Origin: Deltaproteobacteria bacterium
GTDB lineage: Bacteria; Desulfobacterota; DAOWNY01
Reading direction: 5' to 3'
DNA: 7,707 nt
Assembly (NCBI GenBank): GCA_030642325.1
Contig: DAOWNY010000081.1
Coordinates: 1-7,707, forward strand
Shown here in pieces: positions 1 through 6,443 of the stretch. Position 1 is the stretch's first letter, and every line of letters starts with the position of its first letter. The position numbers and the translations under genes are program-made. A model generated the notes under the pieces. It was not told the origin of the DNA. It worked only from the letters and a program-made list of their open reading frames with translations, and did no database searches.

Positions 1-1170
1 CGAGTGAAGGGAACCGTTACCATCAAGTTGATTGATGTTCCCTGGGATCAAGCCCTGGATGTAATCCTGCAAAATAATAAATTAGATAAACTGGAAGTGG
101 GGAATGTGATTCGCATTGCTCCCCGCAAAGAGATTGAGGCTGAACTCAAAAACAAGGAAGCAAAAATCCTTGCTGCCAGAAAAGCAAAGGAAATTCTCGC
201 CCCCTTGGCCACCGAAGTTCTTTTTGTTAATTATGCCAATGCGGATGACATAGTTTCTCAAGTTGAGAGTATACTTACCCCGGACCGGGGCAAAGTTAGT
301 ACCGACGAAAGAACCAATGCCTTAATTGTCAGGGATGTTGAGACAACAATAGAAAGAGTAAGGAAATTTATAATCAAATTGGATCAACCCACTCCCCAGG
401 TCTTAATCGAGGCAAGGGTTGTCCAGTTCAATCCGTCATACACAAAGGATATCGGGATTCGATGGAATGCCGAATACCGCACTCAATCATTAGGCAAGGG
501 TGATTCAACCTATCGCCCACCAGCAGAAGGAAATATTCACACTCCAAATTTATTGGGTTACAATTATGATGCCGCTGCCGGGGCAGGAGCGCTGGCCAGC
601 GGGGCACTGGGGCAGATGGCCTTTGGTTTTATTTCCAATTCTCTGAGCCTTGACATCGAACTAAACGCCCTGGAGAAGGAAGATAAGGTTACGATCATCT
701 CCCGTCCGAGAATCATGACCCTGGATAATAAAGAGGCAGTCATCGAACAGGGGGTGGACCTTCCCTATCTTAAGCTCTCCGAACAGGGTGTAACCTCCAC
801 TGAATTTAAAAAAGCCACTCTGGAATTAAAGGTAAGGCCCCACATCACCCCTGACGGCAGCGTCATAATGAAAATATCCGTCAAGAAGGATCAGAAGTCG
901 TCCCAAACCGGGGCGGGAGGTGAGCCGGGAATTGATACAAAAAAGGCGGAGACCGAAGTTTTAGTGAGGGATGGGCAAACTGTAGTAATCGGAGGAATCA
1001 TTGAGGAAAACGAGGTGGAAATTGAAGAATGGGTCCCCTTCTTTTCAAAAATTCCCTTATTCGGCAGACTGTTTAGAAAATCTTTTATAGAAAAAGTCAA
1101 ATCAGATCTGACAATTTTTATCACTCCAAGAATAATTAATAACAAGTCAAAAATAGCGACGAATGACTAG
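1..1170 (+). CDS. pilQ: Type IV pilus secretin PilQ, C-terminal part (5' end outside window)
   Basis: This is the outer-membrane secretin through which type IV pili pass; the family forms a large homo-oligomeric ring. The frame is open at base 1 (Arg-Val-Lys), so the GTG at position 4 is an internal codon and not a start; signal peptide, AMIN domains and early periplasmic repeats lie off the left edge. Visible in order, counting from Val at base 4: an N0/STN-like end (about 1-43, with DVPWDQALDVIL and NVIRIAP), a charged linker, a secretin N1 (KH-like) domain (about 70-130, with TDERTNALIVRD), and the secretin barrel (about 134-380). The family signature is clear: EARVVQ at the domain start, SRPRIMTLDNKEA, then VLVRDGQTVVIGG followed by VPFFSKIPLFGRLF. 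About 389 residues remain of a protein that is usually 700-900 long. It ends on TAG. PilQ usually closes the pilMNOPQ operon, which fits the convergent gene that follows. Confidence 0.94.
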   Translation, partial: RVKGTVTIKLIDVPWDQALDVILQNNKLDKLEVGNVIRIAPRKEIEAELKNKEAKILAARKAKEILAPLATEVLFVNYANADDIVSQVESILTPDRGKVSTDERTNALIVRDVETTIERVRKFIIKLDQPTPQVLIEARVVQFNPSYTKDIGIRWNAEYRTQSLGKGDSTYRPPAEGNIHTPNLLGYNYDAAAGAGALASGALGQMAFGFISNSLSLDIELNALEKEDKVTIISRPRIMTLDNKEAVIEQGVDLPYLKLSEQGVTSTEFKKATLELKVRPHITPDGSVIMKISVKKDQKSSQTGAGGEPGIDTKKAETEVLVRDGQTVVIGGIIEENEVEIEEWVPFFSKIPLFGRLFRKSFIEKVKSDLTIFITPRIINNKSKIATND

Positions 1171-1250
1171 CGCTGAATTGCTAAAATAAAATACCCGCTG
1201 ATTATTAAAAAACATAATAAATTACAGTATGTTATATCTAAAAAAAATAA

Positions 1251-1265
1251 TTGCAAATTTTGCAA
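1251..1265 (-). terminator. Weak AT-rich palindrome plus T-run after the radical SAM gene
   Basis: A 7+1+7 inverted repeat (TTGCAAA, T, TTTGCAA) lies 14 nt beyond the minus-strand stop codon at 1280. Read on the minus strand it is followed by TTATTTTTTT, the arrangement of a Rho-independent terminator. The stem is AT-rich and, allowing for a real loop, only about 5-6 bp long, so it would be weak. The 109-nt gap between the convergent pilQ and radical SAM stops shows no better terminator for either gene. Confidence 0.3.
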
Positions 1266-1279
1266 GCACTAGTTTAAAA

Positions 1280-2533
1280 TCAGACAAAACCTTCCTTTAA
1301 ACCTTCAAGGGCGATAACCGTTTTTTTTCCGGCATCGGGCAGCCCTTTTTGTATTGCCAGCCTTGCTTCTTGAACCTTTTGCTCCAACCCTAAACTGAGC
1401 TTTCCAAATCCGACACGGGGAATTAGTCTTCGATTAAGCTGGAAATCAAGTCTCTCCAGGATAGTTTTATTCTTATAATCTTTGATTATATTAAGCAACC
1501 TGTCTTTATCTTCGGGAAATTTACCTTCAACTTCGGTTAACAAATTCATTATGTGATCGGAAGTCAGATAAGAATTGCAATCAAGATTTTCTAAAAGTAT
1601 TTCCATCTCATCAACCATCTCATCTTCTGAAAGCGTCTCAAAATCGCCTGTTTTTGACTCCTCCCATAACGGCGTATTATTGATGGCAATAAAGCTTCTG
1701 ACCCTGATGAAGTCAGGATCTATCTCAGAAAGCACCCGAGCCGTTTCCCGGGCATTCTTTTTGGTCCATCTCTTTCCCCCCACCCCGGGCATGATGTATT
1801 CGGAAAGAGAAATCCCGGATTCAACTACCTTTCTCCCGCCTTCAATATGATCTTTGGCGGTTACTCCCTTGCGAATCAGTTGAAGCACTTCATCGCAACC
1901 GGATTCCATTCCAACGTGCAGCCGGGTTAGTCCGGCCTCTTTAAGCTCTTTCAACTCCTCAGGTGATTTCCTTGCACAAGTCTTTGACCGGGCATAAGAA
2001 GTGATCCTCTCGATGGTGGGAAAGGCATCTTTTAAATATATTATTACCTCGATTAATTGCGGTGTTTTCATGATGAGAGAATTGGCATCCTGAAAAAAAA
2101 CTGTTCTTGCTCCGGTATTAAGCCAGTTTGCAACATTAATGAGGTTTTGAAATTTTACGGATGCCGCCTCATTATTAAGGGATTCTCCCCCAAAAATCTC
2201 TGGATTCCCCTGGTAAATCGCCTTGATTACCGCATCATTTACTTCTCCTGAAAAGCCAAGCTTCAAAGAAGCGGCCTTAATCTCATGTGCCAATACCTTA
2301 ACTACGTCAATATCTTTTTTGATTTCCGGTACTTTTCTCAGAGAAAACTTCTCCCCCTTATACATATTGCAAAACAGGCATTTATTCCACGGACAATTTC
2401 TGGTGATTCTCATCAGAAGTGAAAGATCCTGTCCTTCATTGGGAGGTCTGTATTTTCCCATTTCAAAACAAAAACTATCGGGATCTTTCACGTCCATCCG
2501 GTAAACAAGATCAGCATCAGCCTGATAAATCAT
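1280..2533 (-). CDS. Radical SAM protein of unknown substrate (CX4CX2C type)
   Basis: A predicted radical SAM enzyme of 417 residues: it should bind a [4Fe-4S] cluster and cleave S-adenosylmethionine to make a 5'-deoxyadenosyl radical. The cluster motif is NCPWNKCLFC, with Cys47, Cys52 and Cys55, spaced CX4CX2C rather than the usual CX3CX2C. It is followed by NMYKG, a form I associate with a COG1032-like family common in anaerobes. HVGMESG (about 206-212) matches the conserved Glu/Gly motif of the SAM site. There is no obvious B12-binding domain before the core and no second cysteine cluster; the last ~100 residues are charged and probably helical. The ATG at 2533 is chosen because GAGG lies 5 nt before it; a GTG two codons earlier (2539) falls inside that ribosome binding site. 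The gene appears monocistronic, divergent from the flavoprotein and convergent with pilQ. The substrate cannot be inferred. Confidence 0.88.
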   Translation of the reverse strand: MIYQADADLVYRMDVKDPDSFCFEMGKYRPPNEGQDLSLLMRITRNCPWNKCLFCNMYKGEKFSLRKVPEIKKDIDVVKVLAHEIKAASLKLGFSGEVNDAVIKAIYQGNPEIFGGESLNNEAASVKFQNLINVANWLNTGARTVFFQDANSLIMKTPQLIEVIIYLKDAFPTIERITSYARSKTCARKSPEELKELKEAGLTRLHVGMESGCDEVLQLIRKGVTAKDHIEGGRKVVESGISLSEYIMPGVGGKRWTKKNARETARVLSEIDPDFIRVRSFIAINNTPLWEESKTGDFETLSEDEMVDEMEILLENLDCNSYLTSDHIMNLLTEVEGKFPEDKDRLLNIIKDYKNKTILERLDFQLNRRLIPRVGFGKLSLGLEQKVQEARLAIQKGLPDAGKKTVIALEGLKEGFV

Positions 2534-2535
2534 TC

Positions 2536-2544
2536 TCACCTCTT
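2536..2544 (-). promoter_or_regulatory. Ribosome binding site that fixes the radical SAM start
   Basis: The minus strand reads AAGAGGTGA here, close to the ideal AAGGAGGTGA, with the GAGG core 5 nt before the ATG at 2533. The GTG at 2537-2539 lies within this site, which argues against it as the start. Confidence 0.7.
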
Positions 2545-2562
2545 AAATATGCTTATATTTCC

Positions 2563-2636
2563 AGTGTAACCCCTTGCGCAGGGCATGGCATTTTGTCCCT
2601 GATGACACTAAACCTTTAAAAATTAAAGGTTTCAGT
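2563..2636 (-). other. Possible structured leader of the radical SAM gene
   Basis: Read on the minus strand, this stretch forms a series of competing pairings. First comes a strong hairpin (2636-2607): a perfect 10-bp stem, 2610-2619 with 2623-2632, extended by ACT/AGT across one bulged base. The AGT arm (2609-2607) also belongs to AGTGT (2609-2605), which can instead pair with ACACT at 2567-2563. Inside that second helix, AGGG (2600-2597) can pair with CCCT (2583-2580), and the same CCCT can pair with AGGG at 2574-2571. Mutually exclusive helices ahead of a start codon resemble a riboswitch or attenuator, but apart from the first hairpin the stems are 4-5 bp and may be chance. I could not match it to a known riboswitch consensus. 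Confidence 0.3.
2607..2636. repeat. Inverted repeat, 10-bp perfect stem with 3-nt loop
   Basis: AAACCTTTAA and TTAAAGGTTT flank AAA; ACT and AGT add three outer pairs if C2633 is bulged. No T-run follows on either strand (forward it is followed by A's), so it does not look like a terminator. It sits at the predicted 5' end of the radical SAM transcript. Confidence 0.65.
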
Positions 2637-2643
2637 AAAAAAA

Positions 2644-2671
2644 CTTATACGGTCAAGATCCCAGACAACAA
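2644..2671 (-). promoter_or_regulatory. Candidate sigma-70 promoter of the radical SAM gene
   Basis: On the minus strand, TTGTTG (2671-2666) and TATAAG (2649-2644) are 16 nt apart. The -10 matches TATAAT at 5 of 6 positions; the -35 matches TTGACA only at TTG. The expected start point near 2637 would put the 10-bp hairpin at the extreme 5' end of the RNA and give a leader of about 100 nt. This is a pattern match only. Confidence 0.38.
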
Positions 2672-2724
2672 AACCTGATTTAGATTGGTGATATATTAAC
2701 AAAAATAATGACAAATGGCAAGAA

Positions 2725-2753
2725 CGGAACCGTGAACCCTGGAGCTTTGAACC
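2725..2753. repeat. Degenerate heptad repeat (xTGAACC type)
   Basis: Four near-tandem units, CGGAACC, GTGAACC, CTGGAGC and, after one extra T, TTGAACC, lie in the divergent intergenic region. A related two-unit version (TTGAACC, TTGGAACC) is found on the minus strand at 7378-7394. This looks like a low-complexity dispersed intergenic repeat and not coding sequence. Role unknown. Confidence 0.4.
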
Positions 2754-2792
2754 GAGTAATTGCGCAAAATGTTTTGTAAAAAGTGGTAATAA

Positions 2793-2821
2793 ATGATAGC
2801 ATGAATAAAATGTTTTATTAT
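2793..2821 (+). promoter_or_regulatory. Candidate promoter overlapped by a palindrome, upstream of the flavoprotein gene
   Basis: ATGATA (2793-2798, 4 of 6 to TTGACA) and TATTAT (2816-2821, 5 of 6 to TATAAT) are 17 nt apart. A 7+2+7 palindrome, AATAAAATGTTTTATT (2804-2819), covers the spacer and the start of the -10 box, where a repressor operator would sit. AAAATGTTTT also occurs at 2766-2775, 41 nt upstream of its copy at 2807-2816. The region is AT-rich, so such matches are easily produced by chance. Confidence 0.33.
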
Positions 2822-2837
2822 CAACTTAAACAATGCC

Positions 2838-2878
2838 GGATACAATAAATGGAAAACAACCATAACCTTGTTGTATCC
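2838..2878 (+). promoter_or_regulatory. Long hairpin in the flavoprotein 5' UTR, possible RBS control
   Basis: GGATACAATAA (2838-2848) pairs with TTGTTGTATCC (2868-2878) over 11 bp with one U-G pair. Inside, ATGG (2849-2852) pairs with CCAT (2860-2863) around a 7-nt loop, leaving AACC (2864-2867) as a one-sided bulge. AACCT (2864-2868) is an exact complement of AGGTT (2898-2902), which overlaps the ribosome binding site GGGAGG (2895-2900), so a tertiary pairing could hide it. The hairpin is a direct reading; regulation is inference. No T-run follows, so it is not an intrinsic terminator. Confidence 0.45.
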
Positions 2879-2909
2879 ATGGCGGCAACAGAACGGGAGG
2901 TTGCATAAC

Positions 2910-3626
2910 ATGAAAGTGATAGCGATCAACTCAAGCCCCATGATGGACCAAGGCAATACCGCCCTGATCCTCGGCCCCTTTATTGAGGGAATCAGAGAGG
3001 CAGGAGCAAAGATTGAACTCTTCCATACCAAAAAACTGGCAATCAAACCTTGTCAGGGTTGCGGAAATTGCTGGCTTAAGACCCCGGGCAGGTGCTCCCT
3101 GGATGACGACATGTCCGCCCTCCTCCCCCGGCTTGCCGATGCGGATCTCTGGATATTGGTCAGCCCCGTTTATGTAGATGGGATTACCGGACCCATGAAA
3201 AACCTGATGGATCGAATCATTCCTCTTCTTATGCCTTTTTTGGAATTACGTGACGGCCACTGTCGTCACCTTCTACGCAAAGGAACAAAGCGCGGTCAAG
3301 TAGTTTTGGTTTCCAGCTGTGGCGGCTTTGAAATGGACAATTTCGAGCCCCTCCTTGTCCACATGAAGGCCTTTAGCAAAAATGTGGCGAGAGAATTTAA
3401 GGGTTCACTCCTAAGGCCGCATGCATTGGCGCTGAAACCCATGATTAAAGAGGGTGAATCACTGGAAGACATCTTTACGGCAGCAAAGGAGACCGGAAAA
3501 CAGTTGGTAAAAAATGGTCAAATGCCCGCAGAAGCCCTCCGGACCATAGAACGTAATATGATGCCCCGGGAAACTTATCTCCGGATTGTTAATCAAACCT
3601 TCCAGCAGGCATTGGACGCCCTTTAG
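2910..3626 (+). CDS. Iron-sulfur flavoprotein / NADPH-dependent FMN reductase family protein
   Basis: A 238-residue cytoplasmic flavodoxin-fold protein, expected to bind FMN and, through a compact cysteine motif, a [4Fe-4S] cluster. The N-terminus MKVIAINSSP followed by QGNT is the first strand and FMN-phosphate loop of the PF03358 family. CQGCGNC followed by GRCSLDDDM supplies Cys48, Cys51, Cys54 and Cys62 (CX2CX2CX7C), within the range of archaeal/anaerobe Isf proteins. SPVYVDGITGPMKNLMDR (85-102) and SSCGG (135-139) are further flavin-site segments. The ATG at 2910 is chosen because GGGAGG ends 9 nt before it and the protein then begins at the first beta strand; the frame is open to an ATG at 2868, which would add 14 unrelated residues and lies inside the hairpin loop region. 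Isf-type proteins move electrons in anaerobes, but the partner here is unknown. queF follows 117 nt later on the same strand; joint transcription is possible but not shown. Confidence 0.85.
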   Translation: MKVIAINSSPMMDQGNTALILGPFIEGIREAGAKIELFHTKKLAIKPCQGCGNCWLKTPGRCSLDDDMSALLPRLADADLWILVSPVYVDGITGPMKNLMDRIIPLLMPFLELRDGHCRHLLRKGTKRGQVVLVSSCGGFEMDNFEPLLVHMKAFSKNVAREFKGSLLRPHALALKPMIKEGESLEDIFTAAKETGKQLVKNGQMPAEALRTIERNMMPRETYLRIVNQTFQQALDAL

Positions 3627-3743
3627 CGGAAATATTGGTCAAAAAGTATTGCATGGAAAACAGCCCTGCGAACTTTGACAAATTAAAATTCGAACAACCT
3701 GAATACCAAAACTCACGATGGGTGCAGCAAAAGAAGGAGGCAG

Positions 3744-4154
3744 ATGGATAATTTGACCCTTTTGGGCAAAAAGGAAGCAGGATTTCCCCGATCTCCCGAG
3801 GAAGCAAAGCTTGAAAGTTTTAAGAACCAATATCCGGCAAGAAAATATACCATCCAGTTTGTCTGCCCGGAATTTACCTCCCTATGCCCCAAAACCGGAC
3901 AGCCTGATTTTGCCACCATTTATATCAATTACGTCCCTGATCAGCTGTGTATTGAGTCCAAATCTCTCAAGTTGTATCTCGCCTCTTACCGTAATCATGG
4001 TGCATTTCACGAGCACGTTACCAATAAAATTCTGGATGATATTGTCGAGGCCTGCCGGCCCCAATGGGCGGAAGTGATCGGAAAATTCAACGTGCGGGGA
4101 GGAATCTCGATAAACATTACCGCCTGTTACGAAAACAACAAATCGGATAAATAG
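3744..4154 (+). CDS. queF: NADPH-dependent preQ0 reductase QueF (7-cyano-7-deazaguanine reductase)
   Basis: QueF reduces the nitrile of preQ0 to the aminomethyl group of preQ1 with two NADPH, the last step before the base is inserted into tRNA at the queuosine wobble position. At 136 residues it is a unimodular (type I, B. subtilis-like) enzyme, not the longer E. coli type. The catalytic segment EFTSLCPKTGQPDF gives the thioimide-forming Cys48 and the proton donor Asp55. The QueF motif ESKSLKLY (71-78) for NADPH binding follows, then ASYRNHGAFHE with substrate-binding Glu90, and finally GKFNVRGGISIN. All positions are offset by 7 from the B. subtilis enzyme (Cys55, Asp62, Glu97). AAGGAGG (3734-3740) lies only 3 nt before the ATG, a short spacing, but no other start fits. 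I see no preQ1 riboswitch in the 117 nt upstream. No other queuosine gene is in the window. Confidence 0.96.
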   Translation: MDNLTLLGKKEAGFPRSPEEAKLESFKNQYPARKYTIQFVCPEFTSLCPKTGQPDFATIYINYVPDQLCIESKSLKLYLASYRNHGAFHEHVTNKILDDIVEACRPQWAEVIGKFNVRGGISINITACYENNKSDK

Positions 4155-4313
4155 ATACCATGTAATTCGAAACTGATCGAAAAAACCAAAAAAATTTTAG
4201 GAAAATGTCAACAAGCCCCTGTTAATACTTTGTCTTTTTAAAATTTCCCTCACCCACCGGATGATGATGTGCCCTTTTAGCACCCCCTGCATCCAATCCG
4301 GGAAACAAAAGGT

Positions 4314-4359
4314 GGAAAAAGCATAACCTAACCGTGCACGGTTAGGTTATGCTTTTTCC
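4314..4359. terminator. Bidirectional terminator: perfect 46-bp palindrome
   Basis: Two exact 23-nt arms meet at GTG|CAC (4336/4337), with no mismatch. The arms begin with GGAAAAAGC and end with GCTTTTTCC, so on either strand the stem is preceded by A's and ends in a T-run, as in a bidirectional Rho-independent terminator. It lies 8 nt past the ptsI stop and about 160 nt past the queF stop, between these convergent genes. The RNA would have a stem of up to about 21 bp with a 4-nt loop. Confidence 0.85.
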
Positions 4360-4367
4360 TTTAAATT

Positions 4368-6167
4368 CTAATGGACGGAAAGGTTTGCAATTGGAAATTC
4401 ATCGGGAAACTGTTTGGCAAGTTCCGTTTGAATATAATCTTCAATTTCATCGGTGGTAGCTAATTTCATAATATTTTCCAACAACTCCCTGGACTCCTTT
4501 ATCGTGGTCGAACGGATAATCTTTTTTACCCGGGGGATAGAGTGGGGGTCCATGCTGAGCTCGTTTAGCCCAAACCCCAATAAAATCGGAATATATAACG
4601 GGTCACCAGCCATTTCCCCGCACATGGCGATGGTTATTCCTGCCCTGTGCGCAGCTTCCGCTACACTTTTAATCAGCCTTAAAACAGCTGGGTGCAAGGG
4701 ATTATAAAGATAATTCACATGTTCATTAACCCGGTCAATGGCAAGTGAATATTGAATAAGATCATTGGTGCCGATACTAAAAAAATCCACTTCGCGGGCA
4801 AGGATATCGGCTATGGCCACAGCAGCAGGAATCTCAATCATTATCCCGATCTCAACATCACCATCAAAGGCGACCCCGCCTTTGCTTAATTCATTCTTTA
4901 CCTCGTTGAGAATTTCCTTTACCCGACGAATCTCCTCAATTCCCGAAATCATTGGAAATAAAATTCTCAATTTTCCATAGGAGCTGGCCCTTAAAATTGC
5001 TCTCAGCTGGACTTTAAAGATTTCTATCTCCTTCAGACAAAATCTGATCGCCCTAAGCCCTAAAGCAGGGTTCATCTCTTCTGCCAGATTCAGGTTGGAA
5101 AGAAACTTGTCTCCCCCTATATCCAGGGTTCTTATGGTAGCCGAATAAGGAGCAATCTTTTCCAATACTTCTCTATAAGCATCAAAGTGTTCTTCTTCAG
5201 TGGGAAGGCTGGCTCGATTGAGATAAAGGAACTCTGTTCTGTATAGCCCGATCCCCTCCGAACCGTACTCCAAAACTGAGGGAATTTCTTCGATTAATTC
5301 AATGTTAGCACAAATTTCGATTCGAAACCCATCTTTAGTCTCAGCAGGTAACTTACTGTATTTAAATAGAGTTTTCTCAAAATATTTATACTCGTTCGCT
5401 TTTGCCTGATATTCCTTGATAGTCTTTTTATTGGGGTTAAGTATCACTTCTCCTGTAGTCCCATTAATAATGATGAAATCCCCCATATTGGCAAGCTGAG
5501 TAATTCTTTCCAGCCCCAATACCGCCGGAATCTTGAGAGACTTGGCCATAATAGCGGTATGAGACGTCTTGCCCCCCATATCGTTGGCAAATCCCATCAC
5601 CTTACTTCGAACCATCTGAGCGGTCTCGGCAGGAGAAATATCATGGGCAACCATAATACTATCCTCATCCATTTGAGAAACATCCTTCTGCTCTTTGCCT
5701 GTCAAGTTTCTCAAAATATGGTTCTTGATATAATTAATGTCACGCTTTCTTTCCCGGAGATATTCATCCTTAGATTTTTCCAGGATATTCTGGAGCTTAT
5801 ATAGAGTCTTATTCAACGCCCATTCTGCGTTAATCATTTTCGCCTTAATTATTCTGGCAGTTTTATCAACGATGAATTCATCATCCAGCATCATTAAATA
5901 GGCATCCAGGATATAGGTATGCTCCTTGCCTCCCCCGATGGGAGCAACCCTCTCTTTTATCCTCAAAAGCTGTTTCTTGGATTCTTCCACCGCTGCGTAG
6001 AATCGATCTATTTCGGAGGAGACTGACGATTCATCAATGAGCTTGATGGGACAGGAATCTAAATTACTCTTGCCGGAATCCAGGATAAAAATTTTTCCCA
6101 TCGCAATCCCGGGTGAAACTCCCACACCCTTTAGAAATAAATTTTTCTTTTTTGCTTTAATTACCAT
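4368..6167 (-). CDS. ptsI: PTS Enzyme I (phosphoenolpyruvate-protein phosphotransferase)
   Basis: Cytoplasmic Enzyme I takes phosphate from PEP onto a histidine and passes it to HPr, starting the PTS phosphorelay. The protein is complete at 599 residues, a little longer than the usual ~570-590. In order: an N-terminal HPr-binding helical domain (about 13-140, starting GVGVSPGIAMGK); the phosphohistidine domain with GGKTSHTAIMAKS, active His203; and the PEP-binding TIM barrel (about 265-560) with YRTEFLY (Arg310), TLDIGGDK after Arg346, GIMIEIPAA (Glu445), DFFSIGTNDLIQY and AMCGEMAGDP (catalytic Cys516). All key residues are present. It starts at the ATG at 6167, where ATAATG overlaps the ptsH stop by one base; GAGG within the end of ptsH is the ribosome binding site. 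It is the last gene of rsmI-ptsH-ptsI and ends 8 nt before the long palindromic terminator. There is no N-terminal GAF domain, so it is not the PtsP (nitrogen PTS) form. Confidence 0.96.
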   Translation of the reverse strand: MVIKAKKKNLFLKGVGVSPGIAMGKIFILDSGKSNLDSCPIKLIDESSVSSEIDRFYAAVEESKKQLLRIKERVAPIGGGKEHTYILDAYLMMLDDEFIVDKTARIIKAKMINAEWALNKTLYKLQNILEKSKDEYLRERKRDINYIKNHILRNLTGKEQKDVSQMDEDSIMVAHDISPAETAQMVRSKVMGFANDMGGKTSHTAIMAKSLKIPAVLGLERITQLANMGDFIIINGTTGEVILNPNKKTIKEYQAKANEYKYFEKTLFKYSKLPAETKDGFRIEICANIELIEEIPSVLEYGSEGIGLYRTEFLYLNRASLPTEEEHFDAYREVLEKIAPYSATIRTLDIGGDKFLSNLNLAEEMNPALGLRAIRFCLKEIEIFKVQLRAILRASSYGKLRILFPMISGIEEIRRVKEILNEVKNELSKGGVAFDGDVEIGIMIEIPAAVAIADILAREVDFFSIGTNDLIQYSLAIDRVNEHVNYLYNPLHPAVLRLIKSVAEAAHRAGITIAMCGEMAGDPLYIPILLGFGLNELSMDPHSIPRVKKIIRSTTIKESRELLENIMKLATTDEIEDYIQTELAKQFPDEFPIANLSVH

Positions 6168-6433
6168 TATTCCTCTCCGAACTTAGTATCAAATAATTCT
6201 TCAAGGGCTTTGACAGCCGCCATTGCATCTTCTCCTTTTGCCCTGACTGTAATGCTGCTGCCACGCTCAGCAGTTAAGAGTAGTATCCCCATTACGCTCT
6301 TTCCGTCAATTTCCAGATCATTTTTAACAAACAAAATATCAGAATCAAATTTAATGGCCGTCTTTGCCAAAAGAACGGCCGGCCTGGTGTGAATACCAAA
6401 TTTATTTTTAATTACAAAAGTTCTGCTTTCCAT
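6167..6433 (-). CDS. ptsH: Phosphocarrier protein HPr
   Basis: HPr is phosphorylated by Enzyme I and hands the phosphate to IIA domains. From the ATG at 6433 the protein has 88 residues, and the phosphorylation site GIHTRPA gives His15 while GKSVMGIL gives Ser46, exactly the classical numbering; this decided the start. Ser46 is the residue modified by HPr kinase in Firmicutes and some Proteobacteria, so kinase control is possible, but no hprK is in the window. Two other starts are plausible: ATG 6442, one base after the rsmI stop (TAAGATG, suited to reinitiation), and GTG 6460, which overlaps rsmI by 17 nt and has GAGG 7 nt upstream, the best ribosome binding site of the three. The stop overlaps the ptsI start by one base, so translation is probably coupled. 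Confidence 0.95.
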   Translation of the reverse strand: MESRTFVIKNKFGIHTRPAVLLAKTAIKFDSDILFVKNDLEIDGKSVMGILLLTAERGSSITVRAKGEDAMAAVKALEELFDTKFGEE

Positions 6434-6443
6434 AGCACTCATC

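Noticed and set aside
4..6. GTG as the start of the secretin
   Set aside because: The frame is open to base 1, there is no ribosome binding site, and the sequence begins in the middle of a conserved secretin N0 domain, so the gene is simply cut by the window edge.
1171..1250. Terminator for pilQ
   Set aside because: Only AT-only partial stems such as TTATT with AATAA are present, and none is followed by a convincing T-run on the plus strand.
2868..2909. Upstream ATG start for the flavoprotein (14 extra residues)
   Set aside because: No ribosome binding site precedes it, it lies within the hairpin, and the extra residues come before the natural first beta strand; GGGAGG sits 9 nt before the ATG at 2910.
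2696..3046. Minus-strand open frame of 116 codons across the divergent region
   Set aside because: It overlaps the start of the flavoprotein gene, has atypical composition and no ribosome binding site; it is a shadow of the coding strand.
3675..3704. Possible queF promoter: perfect -35 TTGACA at 3675-3680
   Set aside because: The best -10 at acceptable spacing (CTGAAT, 18 nt) matches only half of the consensus, so I do not call a promoter.
3627..3743. preQ1 riboswitch upstream of queF
   Set aside because: Looked for because preQ1 riboswitches regulate queuosine genes; I could not find the conserved loop and tail sequence of class I or an obvious class II fold.
5559..5804. Plus-strand open frames inside ptsI
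   Set aside because: They are antisense to conserved Enzyme I motifs, including the active-site histidine region, and have no ribosome binding site.
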